Positions 50,235 through 58,041 of a stretch of 64,000 bases of DNA are shown one piece after another. The notes under the pieces are model-generated. The model ran no database searches and was not told where the DNA came from. It was given only the letters and a program-made list of their open reading frames with translations. Source of the stretch: an uncultured bacterium (lineage in GTDB: Bacteria; Bacillota; Clostridia; Oscillospirales; Oscillospiraceae); contig CANASS010000001.1 of NCBI GenBank assembly GCA_947364395.1, forward strand, positions 1-64,000. The letters run 5' to 3'. Position 1 is the stretch's first letter. Every line of letters begins with the position of its first letter. A program made the translations under genes and the position numbers.

Positions 50235-50299
50235 GGTTTATTCCTCCAAGCTCGGCCCGCCGGAACGCCGCTGGGCCTTCTTTCTAAATAATCCAACCT

Positions 50300-50329
50300 A
50301 TTCTATCAGATAGGCGCGGATATTTCCAC
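50300..50329 (-). promoter_or_regulatory. possible promoter for the tig operon
   Basis: Minus-strand GTGGAA (50329-50324), 18-base spacer and TAGAAT (50305-50300). The -35 box is weak. Confidence 0.4.
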
Positions 50330-50340
50330 TGTTTTTTTGT

Positions 50341-51030
50341 TTATTCCAAAATTTTTTTTGGACGGAATCCGACAAAGTCCGCCGCCACCAGGTGATAGTC
50401 CACGCCGCCCTGTGCTCCCTCCACCGCCAGCCGATGGCTGGGGCCGTGGAGATGGCCGTAGCAGCAGATTTTCACCCCGTACCGCTCTAAAAGTTCTATG
50501 ATCTCCTGGCAGCGGTAGCTGCGGTACAGGGGCGGATAGTGGAGAAAGCAGACTTTCTCCCTCTCCCCCGCCGCCTTCAGAGACGCTTCCAGCCGGATCA
50601 GCTCCCGGTTGAACACCTTTTCCCAATGGGGCGTGCCGTTTTCCTCAAAAAACCAGCCCCGGGTACCGCACAGCGCGGTTTCGCCATAGAGGGCGCAGTT
50701 GTTGTGGAGAATATGGAGGCGGTCGAACCCATTGGCCTGAAAAAATGCGTTCATCTTGGCCGCAGTGTTCCACCAGTAGTCGTGATTGCCCTTAAGCAGC
50801 CACTTCTCCCCCGGCAGCTCGCTGTTGAGAAAGGCAAAGTCCTCCCTGGCTTCCTCCAGGCTCATGCCCCAGGACAGATCCCCGCACAACACCACTGTGT
50901 CCGTACTCCCCACCGGGGCAAAGCCCTCCCGGAGCTTGTCCACGTAGCCCTCCCAGCCGCCGCCGAACACATCCATGGGCTTGTCAGCCCCCAGGGACAG
51001 ATGGGTATCACCGATGGCGTAGAGAGCCAT
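50341..51030 (-). CDS. calcineurin-like metallophosphoesterase
   Basis: This 229-residue protein has the dimetal phosphoesterase motifs in order: ALYAIGDTHLSLG, VVLCGDLSWGMS, LLKGNHDYWW, CFLHYPPLY and CYGHLHGPSH. It is presumably cytoplasmic, as there is no signal peptide. The substrate is unknown. It lies 11 bases after thrC and probably closes the rbgA-rnhB-yraN-dipeptidase-thrC operon. Confidence 0.92.
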   Translation of the reverse strand: MALYAIGDTHLSLGADKPMDVFGGGWEGYVDKLREGFAPVGSTDTVVLCGDLSWGMSLEEAREDFAFLNSELPGEKWLLKGNHDYWWNTAAKMNAFFQANGFDRLHILHNNCALYGETALCGTRGWFFEENGTPHWEKVFNRELIRLEASLKAAGEREKVCFLHYPPLYRSYRCQEIIELLERYGVKICCYGHLHGPSHRLAVEGAQGGVDYHLVAADFVGFRPKKILE

Positions 51031-51041
51031 CCCATCACCTC

Positions 51042-52529
51042 TTATTTCAGGAAATTCAATACGCTGCCCTGCATGGCGGTCTTGTCCACCGCGCCATCAA
51101 AGCGACGGCGGCGCTTTTTAAGCCGGGCCAGCGGCATAGGCGTGGGCACGCCGGTGACCTCGGTGAGCTGATCCAAAATTTCCAGCCCGGCCTTGTGCTG
51201 CTTGACCCCCAGGGCGTCCAGCACGCTGTTGCAGAACTTGAAGGGGCTGGCGGTGGACACCACCACAGTGGGGGTATCGTCTCCCGTGTCCTCCCGGTAC
51301 TCCTCCAGCACATGGAAAGCCACGGCGGTGTGGGGGTCGATGAGGTAGCTGCGTTCGTTCCACATCCTGGCGATCATGGCCTTTGTCTCCTGGTCATCGC
51401 AGTACCCGGCGCTGAACTCCTTCTTCAGCTTGGTGCGGATGGAGCTGTCAACCCGGTAGCTGCCATACTCCGCCAGCTGGGACATGTACTCCCGCACCAG
51501 CCGGTCGTCCCGGCCGGACAGCTCAAACAGCATCCGTTCCAGGTTGCTGGAGATCAGAATGTCCATGGAGGGTGACAGGGTGTTATAGAAGGCGCGGTTG
51601 CGGTCGTAAGTGCCGGTGTTGATGAAGTCGGTGAGCACGTTGTTTTGGTTGGAGGCGCAGATCAGCCGGTTGATGGGAATTCCCATGGCCTTGGCATAAT
51701 AGGCCGCCAAGATATTGCCGAAATTGCCGGTGGGCACGCACACGTTGACGGTCTGGCCCTTGGAGATGGCCCCGGCCTTGAGCAGGTCGCAGTAAGCGGA
51801 GGCGTAGTACACGATCTGGGGCAGGATACGTCCCCAATTGATGGAGTTGGCGGAGGACAGAAAGTACCCCCGTTCCGCCAGCTCCGCCGCCAGAGCCTCG
51901 TCGGCAAACAGCGTCTTTACCCCGGACTGCGCGTCGTCGAAATTGCCCACAACGGCGCACACGCCCACGTTGCCCCCCTCCTGGGTGACCATCTGGAGCT
52001 CCTGGATCTCGGACACCCCGTCCTTGGGATAAAACACCAAAATTCTGGTCTTATCCACGTTGCGAAAGCCCTCCAGAGCGGCCTTGCCCGTGTCGCCGGA
52101 GGTGGCGACCAGAATACACACCGTCTTTTTCTCGTCGTTCTTCTCCAGGGACGCGGTCAGCAGATGGGGCAGGACCTGGAGCGCCATGTCCTTAAAGGCG
52201 CAGGTAGGCCCGTGCCACAGCTCCAGGCAGTAGGTGCTGTCGTCCAGCTTGACCACCGGGGCGATGTCCTCGCTGGAGAACTTCCCGCCGCCGTAGGCCT
52301 CAGCCGCGTAGGCGGTGAGCTCGGAGGCGGCAAATCCCTCCAAAAAGCTGTTCATGATGTACACCATCCGCTGCTGGTAAGACATCTCCTTCATGGTCTC
52401 CACAGCGGAGGCGGGCAGGCGGGGCAGCACCGCCGGAGTCAGCAGGCCGCCGTCGGGGGCCAGTCCCTTGGCGATGGCCTGGGACGCGCTCATGTGCAAA
52501 TCTTTATTTCTCGTGCTCAGGTAATTCAT
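51042..52529 (-). CDS. thrC: threonine synthase
   Basis: This PLP enzyme of about 495 residues converts O-phosphohomoserine to threonine. The PLP lysine is in TCAFKDMALQVLPHLL, the phosphate-binding region follows as ATSGDTGKAALEGF, and the N-terminus YLSTRNKDLHMSASQAI is typical of the longer PLP subgroup. Two ATGs (52535 and 52529) are possible; the second has the better spacing to GTGAG. The dipeptidase stop overlaps its start region. Confidence 0.96.
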   Translation of the reverse strand: MNYLSTRNKDLHMSASQAIAKGLAPDGGLLTPAVLPRLPASAVETMKEMSYQQRMVYIMNSFLEGFAASELTAYAAEAYGGGKFSSEDIAPVVKLDDSTYCLELWHGPTCAFKDMALQVLPHLLTASLEKNDEKKTVCILVATSGDTGKAALEGFRNVDKTRILVFYPKDGVSEIQELQMVTQEGGNVGVCAVVGNFDDAQSGVKTLFADEALAAELAERGYFLSSANSINWGRILPQIVYYASAYCDLLKAGAISKGQTVNVCVPTGNFGNILAAYYAKAMGIPINRLICASNQNNVLTDFINTGTYDRNRAFYNTLSPSMDILISSNLERMLFELSGRDDRLVREYMSQLAEYGSYRVDSSIRTKLKKEFSAGYCDDQETKAMIARMWNERSYLIDPHTAVAFHVLEEYREDTGDDTPTVVVSTASPFKFCNSVLDALGVKQHKAGLEILDQLTEVTGVPTPMPLARLKKRRRRFDGAVDKTAMQGSVLNFLK

Positions 52530-52531
52530 GG

Positions 52532-53470
52532 TCATCTCACTACTCTCATTAAATTATTGTAAAACAGGTCTTGGATAACCGTTTCTCCATAGCCATGGCG
52601 GAGCAGGTGCTCATAGAGCCGGGGCAGGCAGTCAATGGCGGGCAGATCGGCAATGGTGTCGCAGCCGTCCCAGTCGCCTCCCAGAGCCGCGTTGGCGCCG
52701 CCGCCCAGCTCCAAAATGTGGTCCAGATGGGCCCGGACCCCGTCCAGATCCCTGCCGCCGCCCACGAACTCGGTGTAAAAATTGAGCCCTATCACACCTT
52801 GATTTTTTATTATCGCATTTATTTGCTCATCCGTCAAGTTCCTTGTGTGATCCCACACAGATTTTGTATTGGAGTGGCTGGCGATAAAAGGCCGCCGGGC
52901 CATCTCCGCAACATCCCAAAACCCTGCCTCAGACAGGTGCGACACGTCCACCAGGATATGCAGCTCCTCCATTTTAGCCACAAACGCGCGGCCAACAGGG
53001 GATAATCCCCGCTCTGGCTCATCGCAATTGGAGCCGGACAGGAGATTGGCATGGTTCCACGTCAAATTGACCGCCACAACGCCGTCCCCAGCCGCCTGCT
53101 CCAGACGGCCCGGATCGCAGCCCAGCAGCTCCGCCCCCTCCACCGACAGAAACGCCGCCGCCTTTCCTTGGCGGTTGGCCCGTTCCGCCTCCTCTGCGGT
53201 GCGGCACTGGAGGACTTTGTCCGAATTTCGGGCCATCTGATCTTTAAAGCAGCGCAGCAGGGCGTGATAGGCCCGTTCCACCGAATCCCCGCCCAAGGGA
53301 TAGCCGGTATAGCCGTCCGCAGTCCACAGGGCAAAAAACTGGCAGTACCGTTCAAACCCCGCCGTCCGCTCCAGAGAGAGCATCCCGGAGTTGCGGTCCA
53401 GGCCCTCATACTCCCGCCAACAGCGGGAAATGGTGTCACAATGGGCGTCAAATACGGAAATTGGACCCAT
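52532..53470 (-). CDS. membrane dipeptidase (M19 family)
   Basis: This 312-residue zinc dipeptidase has FDAHCDTISRC (HxD), LSVEGAELLGCD (bridging glutamate), ILVDVSHLSEAGFWDV and FIASHSNTK with the two histidines, then GGDWDG. There is no signal peptide, so it acts inside the cell, probably on small peptides, including those with D-residues in this family. I start at the ATG at 53470 after AGGAGG; upstream ATGs overlap that site. Confidence 0.93.
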   Translation of the reverse strand: MGPISVFDAHCDTISRCWREYEGLDRNSGMLSLERTAGFERYCQFFALWTADGYTGYPLGGDSVERAYHALLRCFKDQMARNSDKVLQCRTAEEAERANRQGKAAAFLSVEGAELLGCDPGRLEQAAGDGVVAVNLTWNHANLLSGSNCDEPERGLSPVGRAFVAKMEELHILVDVSHLSEAGFWDVAEMARRPFIASHSNTKSVWDHTRNLTDEQINAIIKNQGVIGLNFYTEFVGGGRDLDGVRAHLDHILELGGGANAALGGDWDGCDTIADLPAIDCLPRLYEHLLRHGYGETVIQDLFYNNLMRVVR

Positions 53471-53480
53471 AAGCATCCTC

Positions 53481-53855
53481 CTAAAAAGCGTTTTCAATGT
53501 AGTATATGTCTGGTTTTTCAGTATGGATTCCCTGGGGGGCGTACACCTCCGCCACATCGAACCGGGGCTGGAGGCCGCTGGGATGGGTCAGCAGATAGTA
53601 TTGGGCCGCGGTCCGGAGCTTTCGCTGCTTGGAGACCGTCACCGCCTCACAGGCCGCTCCAAACCGGCTGTTTTTTCGCAGCTTGACCTCCACGAAGGCC
53701 AAATAGTTTCCCCTTTTTGCCACAATGTCCAGCTCCCCCATGCGGCATCGAAAATTGGTGGCCGCGATGACCCAGCCCTTTTGCCGCAGGTCTTCCGCCA
53801 CCAGCGCCTCGCCCCATTGGCCCAGGCCCCTGGCTTTCTCTCCCCCGCCGCTCAC
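53481..53855 (-). CDS. yraN: YraN family (UPF0102) endonuclease-like protein
   Basis: This 124-residue protein has a restriction-endonuclease-like core: GQWGEALVAEDLRQKGW, CRMGELDIVAKRG and FVEVKLRKNSRFG, giving the D..ExK site. The family sits next to rnhB in many bacteria, and its role is unproven. The start is GTG at 53855, overlapping the rnhB stop. Confidence 0.93.
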   Translation of the reverse strand: MSGGGEKARGLGQWGEALVAEDLRQKGWVIAATNFRCRMGELDIVAKRGNYLAFVEVKLRKNSRFGAACEAVTVSKQRKLRTAAQYYLLTHPSGLQPRFDVAEVYAPQGIHTEKPDIYYIENAF

Positions 53856-54457
53856 AGCTTTTTCAAAAAGGTCCGGCGGTGGATGGGACAGGGCCCAAAT
53901 TCCCGCAGCAGCTGGTAGTGACGTTTGGTGGGGTATCCCTTATGGCACTCAAACTCATACTGCGGATACACCGCCGCCATCTCCTTCATATATCGGTCCC
54001 GGCTGACCTTGGCCAGGATGGACGCCGCAGCCACAGACATTGACAAGCTATCTCCCTTTACAATTGTTTTATGAGGCGTGACAATAGCGCATCTGCTTCC
54101 ATGATCTCGGTTGCCGTCGATGAGGGCAAAATCCGCCTTGGGTTCCAGGCCGTCGATGGCCAGCTGCATGGCCTTCATTCTGCTGTTCAGAATGTCGATC
54201 TGGTCGATCTCTCCCGGCTCCACCCAGGCCACCGACCATGCTGCCGCTTGTGCCGTAATCTGGTCATACAGCGCCTCCCGGCGCTTTTCCGTCACCTGTT
54301 TGGAGTCATCGAGCCAGGGCAGATCCAACCCATCAGGAAGGATGACGGCCGCGGCATACACCCGGCCCGCCAACGGTCCTGCCCCAGCCTCGTCGCAGCC
54401 ACATACGGCGCCACACCCCTGTGACATGGCCTCACGCTCCAACTCCCAGCTGGGCAC
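53852..54457 (-). CDS. rnhB: ribonuclease HII
   Basis: This 201-residue enzyme nicks RNA-DNA hybrids and single ribonucleotides in DNA. The first acidic pair is in GCDEAGAGPLAG near residue 22, the third in DFALIDGN and the fourth in SLSMSVAAASILAKVSRDR. The family's usual GRG motif after the DEA acids reads GAG here, with Ala in place of Arg. GAGAGGGG precedes the GTG start. It is in the rbgA-rnhB-yraN cluster. Confidence 0.93.
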   Translation of the reverse strand: MPSWELEREAMSQGCGAVCGCDEAGAGPLAGRVYAAAVILPDGLDLPWLDDSKQVTEKRREALYDQITAQAAAWSVAWVEPGEIDQIDILNSRMKAMQLAIDGLEPKADFALIDGNRDHGSRCAIVTPHKTIVKGDSLSMSVAAASILAKVSRDRYMKEMAAVYPQYEFECHKGYPTKRHYQLLREFGPCPIHRRTFLKKL

Positions 54458-54474
54458 GGCCCCTCTCCCCTTCC

Positions 54475-55329
54475 TTATATGTCTTCAGGTGTCTCAAGTG
54501 TAAAGCGCCCTAACTTGCCGCCACGAAATTCGTCCAGCAGCACCTTTGCCATCCGCTCCGAGTCCGTCTCACCGCCGGAGACCAGCATGCCCCGCTTCCG
54601 GGCACAGCCTTCCAGCAACTCCCAGCCCTGAAGCCCCTCCATGTCCGTCATTTTGTACCGCTCCTCCAACGCCTTTGGGTATCGGTCCCGAAGCAGTTCC
54701 AGCAGAGCGCAGGCCAGCCCCTCCACGTCGGTGACCTCGTCTTTCACCGCGCCGGTGAAAGCCAGATGGAGGCCGGTGGTCTCATCCTCAAACTTGGGCC
54801 ACAGGATGCCCGGCGTGTCCAACAGCTCCAGGCTGGCGTCCACACTCACCCACTGCTTACCCCGGGTGACGCCGGGCCTGTCGCTGGCTTTGGCGGACTT
54901 CCGCCTGGCCACCTTGTTGATAAAGGTGGATTTGCCCACATTGGGCACTCCCACCACCATGGCCCGGATGGGCCGCCCCACCTGCCCCTTGGCCTTCCAA
55001 GCCGCCAGCTTGTCCCTGAGCACGCTTTTGGCGGCGGTGGAAAACTGGTTGACTCCCTTTCCGGATTTGGCGTCTGTCTCCAGCACGCCAAACCCGTTCT
55101 CTTTGAAGCAGGCCAGCCACCGCGCTGTCATGGCGGGGTCCGCCTGATCCGTCCGATTGAAAATAACCAGCCGGGGCCGTTCACCCACCATAGCGTCAAT
55201 GTCTGGGTTGCGGCTGGAAATAGGGATGCGGGCATCCACCACCTCAGCTACCAGATCCACCAGCTTCACATCGTTTTCCATCTGCCGCCGGGTCTTGGTC
55301 ATGTGCCCCGGATACCACTGTATATTCAT
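54475..55329 (-). CDS. rbgA: ribosome biogenesis GTPase RbgA (YlqF)
   Basis: This 284-residue circularly permuted GTPase matures the 50S subunit. The N-terminus IQWYPGHMTKTRRQM is diagnostic, and the G motifs run in permuted order: G4 IFNRTDQAD, then G1 VGVPNVGKSTFINKV and G3 LLDTPGILWP. The C-terminal domain (about 200-284) is helical. I start at the ATG at 55329 after AAGGTGGAG. rplS-rbgA-rnhB is a common Firmicutes order. Confidence 0.96.
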   Translation of the reverse strand: MNIQWYPGHMTKTRRQMENDVKLVDLVAEVVDARIPISSRNPDIDAMVGERPRLVIFNRTDQADPAMTARWLACFKENGFGVLETDAKSGKGVNQFSTAAKSVLRDKLAAWKAKGQVGRPIRAMVVGVPNVGKSTFINKVARRKSAKASDRPGVTRGKQWVSVDASLELLDTPGILWPKFEDETTGLHLAFTGAVKDEVTDVEGLACALLELLRDRYPKALEERYKMTDMEGLQGWELLEGCARKRGMLVSGGETDSERMAKVLLDEFRGGKLGRFTLETPEDI

Positions 55330-55365
55330 GAGCTCCACCTTTTTTGGAAAAATCAGGTATTTGAA

Positions 55366-55397
55366 TAAAAGAGGAGCGGTCACCCGCTCCTCTTTTA
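55366..55397 (-). terminator. intrinsic terminator after rplS
   Basis: A perfect 13-bp stem AAAAGAGGAGCGG with CCGCTCCTCTTTT around GTGA; the minus-strand arm ends in TTTTATT. It may allow read-through to rbgA. Confidence 0.85.
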
Positions 55398-55406
55398 CTG
55401 CGCAGC

Positions 55407-55748
55407 TTACAGGTCCTCTTTGACCTTGGCGGCCTTGCCCACGCGGTCGCGCAGGTAGTACAGCTTGGCCCGGCGGACCTTACCCTTGCGGACGGTCTCC
55501 ACCTTCTCAATGGTGGGAGCATGCAGAGGGAAGACCTTTTCCACGCCCACGCCGTAGGAAATACGGCGGACGGTGAAGCTCTCCTCAATGCCGCCGTGCT
55601 TTTTCGCGATGACAGTGCCCTCGAACACCTGGATACGCTCGCGGCTGCCCTCCTTGACCCGGATGTGCACCCGGACGGTGTCGCCCACACGGACGGAAGG
55701 AGCTTCCTCCTTCATGTACTTGTCGCTGAATTGCTGAAGCAGATCCAT
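55407..55748 (-). CDS. rplS: 50S ribosomal protein L19
   Basis: This 113-residue protein at the ribosomal subunit interface has the motifs [34 protein letters not shown] and [14 protein letters not shown] start at the ATG at 55748, preceded by GGAGGAAAA; longer frames run through the promoter. The leader of about 75 nt contains a GTGG..CCAC hairpin and may be an L19-type autoregulatory leader, which I could not verify. Confidence 0.97.
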   Translation of the reverse strand: MDLLQQFSDKYMKEEAPSVRVGDTVRVHIRVKEGSRERIQVFEGTVIAKKHGGIEESFTVRRISYGVGVEKVFPLHAPTIEKVETVRKGKVRRAKLYYLRDRVGKAAKVKEDL

Positions 55749-55830
55749 TTGTATTTTCCTCCTAATTTCAGGCGTTCGTGCGTCCCAGCCCGTGGCCGCG
55801 CAGAGGACCACCCTTTTTTCAGACTTAGGT

Positions 55831-55859
55831 AGTTTACCACAGCTGACCCAGATTTGCAA
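55831..55859 (-). promoter_or_regulatory. sigma-A promoter for rplS
   Basis: Minus-strand TTGCAA (55859-55854), 17-base spacer and TAAACT (55836-55831). Confidence 0.78.
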
Positions 55860-55887
55860 GGTTTTTTTCCAGTTTTCCGGCAAAAAA

Positions 55888-56472
55888 TTATACGCTTTCC
55901 CGTCGCAGCACGCCTGCCAGCAGCCAAATGGCAGTAAGCAGCAGGGTCACGTTGGCGTAATAAGCGGCGGCCACCGCTCCGACCCCCACCAGCACCCCCA
56001 CCAGGCAGCCGGACAGAGCGGTCATCAGCCGTTCCGCCCAGTCCGGGTCCAGCCGGTCCGCGATCAGCCCGTAAACCACCCTGCCCCCGTCCAGAGGCAG
56101 GATGGGCAATAAGTTGAACGTCCCCACCGCCAGCGTGAGCGCCGCCGCCAAGTCCCAGTCCAGGGCCAGGAAGAGCCCACCGGCCAGCAGGTTGGCCCCA
56201 GGGCCTGCCAACGCCACCAGACTGTCCTTGATATAGGTCAGGGGGGCGCGGTAGTCAATGTGCAGCTCCGCCCCCACCACCGTCAAGGACAGGCGCTCCA
56301 CCCGCCCGCCGAAAGCGGCGGCGGAGGCAATATGCCCCAACTCATGGAGAACACAGGCCGCCAGTCCCCAGGGCAGCAGCCCCGCCCCCTCGTCCAGCCA
56401 AAACAGTGCCCCCAGCAGAAGAAGGAAACCGGGGCTCACCTCTATCTGGGGCCGGTTATGGTAGGTCCACAT
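55888..56472 (-). CDS. spoIVFB: SpoIVFB-like site-2 protease
   Basis: This 194-residue multi-pass membrane protein has the zinc-protease motif HELGHIASA in the second helix and [12 protein letters not shown] near residue 120, the M50 layout. About five hydrophobic helices are seen. Next to a SpoIVFA-like gene, it is probably the protease that cuts pro-sigma-K in the mother cell. It lacks the long CBS tail of Bacillus SpoIVFB, as in many Clostridia. It overlaps the upstream gene by 17 bases. Confidence 0.82.
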   Translation of the reverse strand: MWTYHNRPQIEVSPGFLLLLGALFWLDEGAGLLPWGLAACVLHELGHIASAAAFGGRVERLSLTVVGAELHIDYRAPLTYIKDSLVALAGPGANLLAGGLFLALDWDLAAALTLAVGTFNLLPILPLDGGRVVYGLIADRLDPDWAERLMTALSGCLVGVLVGVGAVAAAYYANVTLLLTAIWLLAGVLRRESV

Positions 56473-57448
56473 AATAGGCCGGGTCCAGCCGGATATTATC
56501 CTTCTCTATGGTCAGGTGGAGATGAGAGCCGGTGACATTGCCCGTGTGGCCTACCAGCGCCACCGTCTGGCCGCAGGCCACCTGATCCCCCTTATGGACA
56601 AGCAGCTTGCTGCAATGAGCGTAAAAGCTGCTGACATTGTTGGCGTGGCTGACCTTCAGATATTTGCCAAACTCGTCGCTTTCCCCAATATATTCCACTG
56701 TTCCTGCGGCAAAGGCACCTATTTCCACCCCATCCTCAGCGCCGATATCCAGCGCCAGATGGAACTCATTCTTTCCATTGATGGGGCTGTCCCGGTAGCC
56801 GAAGCCGGAGGTGACCGTCCCATTAACCGGCACAGCGGTCTCGCTCAGCCCCAGTTCATAAAACGCCAAGCTCACATTCTGGGGCAGTTTGACGCCGTCA
56901 TCGGTGTATTCCTGGGCCACAGCCGTCATCAGAGCGGGCTGGCTGGCTTCCGGCGGTGCCGATTCCGGCTCACGATCCACCGGCTCGTCCCCTTTTGAGG
57001 AAAAGTCAGCCTTGGCCAGGATGCCGTGTTCATTAAGGTAGTCCAAGCCCATCCTTGAGGTATGGCTCAGCCGCACCGGCATTTGAAGCTCATCCTCAAA
57101 AGGGCTGGGCGATGGGCTGGGTTCCTCCTCTACATCCCCGCCCATCAACGTGACGCACAGCGCCTCAAGGGCTCCAGCCATCGGCTCTCCACGGGAGAGA
57201 TCGCCGCTAAACCGCTGGAAGGCGGCTTTAAAATCCACATTCGCCGCCGCCACCGTCCGCCAAACCTCCAGCTGAGCCGGAAACACACCCCGGCCAATGT
57301 ACACCAACAGAAACAACGCCAAGCTGACCACCAGCTGGATCAACCTGCGCCGCTCCCCCTCTGCCCCGCCGTTCTGGGCGGATCGCTTTGCCCTCTGAGC
57401 GGGCCGCCGTCCTCTGGCTGCCGCCCCACGTCTGGATGCCCCATCCAT
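56456..57448 (-). CDS. spoIVFA: SpoIVFA-like M23 peptidase-domain protein
   Basis: This 330-residue protein has an Arg/Ala-rich cytoplasmic start, one membrane helix (LIQLVVSLALFLLVYIG, about 37-53), a Pro/Ser/Glu-rich linker and a C-terminal LytM/M23 domain (about 210-330): SGFGYRDSPINGKNEFHLALDIGA with HxxxD, and GSHLHLTIEKD with HxH. Bacillus SpoIVFA has the same plan and tethers SpoIVFB; there the LytM domain is degenerate, while here the zinc residues are intact. AAGGAGGGG precedes the ATG. Confidence 0.82.
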   Translation of the reverse strand: MDGASRRGAAARGRRPAQRAKRSAQNGGAEGERRRLIQLVVSLALFLLVYIGRGVFPAQLEVWRTVAAANVDFKAAFQRFSGDLSRGEPMAGALEALCVTLMGGDVEEEPSPSPSPFEDELQMPVRLSHTSRMGLDYLNEHGILAKADFSSKGDEPVDREPESAPPEASQPALMTAVAQEYTDDGVKLPQNVSLAFYELGLSETAVPVNGTVTSGFGYRDSPINGKNEFHLALDIGAEDGVEIGAFAAGTVEYIGESDEFGKYLKVSHANNVSSFYAHCSKLLVHKGDQVACGQTVALVGHTGNVTGSHLHLTIEKDNIRLDPAYYVDLP

Positions 57449-57482
57449 ACCGACCCCTCCTTGCCCATTCGTCTCTTGGGAT

Positions 57483-57511
57483 ACTGTATGTCCGGGGACA
57501 AGTTTTTATGC
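57483..57511 (-). promoter_or_regulatory. possible sporulation sigma-E promoter for spoIVFA-spoIVFB
   Basis: On the minus strand GCATAAA (57511-57505), 14-base spacer and CATACAGT (57490-57483) resemble the sigma-E -35 (xxATAtt) and -10 (CATAcaxT) boxes. It lies about 35 bases before the start codon and fits mother-cell expression. Confidence 0.45.
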
Positions 57512-57582
57512 AGGGTGTGCAATTGAGGCAGACAAAAGAAAACACGCCAGAGGTGTATCTCCTTCCCGCTGTATATCGTAAG

Positions 57583-57618
57583 AAAGCGGAGCAAGCGTCA
57601 TGACGCTTGCTCCGCTTT
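57583..57618. repeat. perfect 36-bp palindrome touching the tRNA-Gly 3' end
   Basis: AAAGCGGAGCAAGCGTCA (57583-57600) is followed directly by its exact inverse (57601-57618). On the minus strand it reads as a hairpin after the tRNA ending in TTTCTT, so it is probably its terminator, although unusually long and perfect. Confidence 0.8.
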
Positions 57619-57691
57619 GGAGCGGGTGAGGGGAATCGAACCCCCGTGTTCAGCTTGGGAAGCTGACATTCTGCCATTGAACTACACCCGC
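57618..57691 (-). tRNA. tRNA-Gly (CCC)
   Basis: A 74-nt cloverleaf: acceptor GCGGGTG with CACCCGC, anticodon stem TCAGC/GCTGA with loop TTCCCAA giving CCC, T loop TTCGATT, discriminator T and CCA at 57620-57618. Confidence 0.95.
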
Positions 57692-57789
57692 AAGTTCCTT
57701 TGCATTATAGCAGACTCAAGCGGAAAAAGCAAGCACTTTTTTTTCGGGATTTACAGGATATGGAATTTCAAATTTTTCACAAAAGACTC

Positions 57790-57818
57790 TTTACAAGCTC
57801 AACTTTTATTGCTATAAT
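57790..57818 (+). promoter_or_regulatory. sigma-A promoter for the 26-residue peptide
   Basis: TTTACA (57790-57795), 17-base spacer and TATAAT (57813-57818). The start codon is 31 bases beyond the -10 box. Confidence 0.82.
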
Positions 57819-57849
57819 ATACAACAACAATGACAAGGAGGTGATGGCA

Positions 57850-57930
57850 ATGAAGGTCCTCTTTTCAGTGCCCGTTGATATCGACGAGTTGATCTTCGCC
57901 GGAGAGACTACCGTTCCCAGCGACCGCTGA
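57850..57930 (+). CDS. 26-residue peptide of unknown function
   Basis: The ATG at 57850 is preceded at ideal spacing by AAGGAGGTGAT, a full complement of the 16S rRNA 3' end; an in-frame ATG at 57844 is too close. The peptide is MKVLFSVPVDIDELI then FAGETTVPSDR: a hydrophobic first half without a positively charged signal, and an acidic, Ser/Thr-containing second half. It has its own sigma-A promoter and terminator and no neighbour in the same direction. It could be a leader peptide, a signalling or toxin-type peptide, or a small regulator; I do not recognise it. Confidence 0.65.
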   Translation: MKVLFSVPVDIDELIFAGETTVPSDR

Positions 57931-57964
57931 GCACGACGTACTTTCAATGGTATAAGAAATTGAC

Positions 57965-57994
57965 TCGTCCCTCATCGGGGCGATTTTATTTTTT
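57965..57994 (+). terminator. terminator of the small-peptide unit
   Basis: A 7-bp stem (TCGTCCC 57965-57971 with GGGGCGA 57977-57983, one T-G pair) is followed by TTTTATTTTTT. Confidence 0.75.
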
Positions 57995-57995
57995 A

Positions 57996-58034
57996 GAAAA
58001 GGGACGCCGCCCTATTGGGGCGGCGTCCCTTTTT
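57996..58034 (-). terminator. terminator at the end of the his operon / BI-1 gene
   Basis: A perfect stem (GGGACGCCGCCC with GGGCGGCGTCCC) flanked by A-run and T-run, functional in either direction. It lies just past the BI-1 stop. Confidence 0.88.
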
Positions 58035-58041
58035 GTCAATG

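Noticed and set aside
47447..50291. Two frames of over 400 codons on the plus strand
   Set aside because: They are antisense to clpX/clpP and tig, whose identities are certain. Long antisense frames are expected at this GC content.
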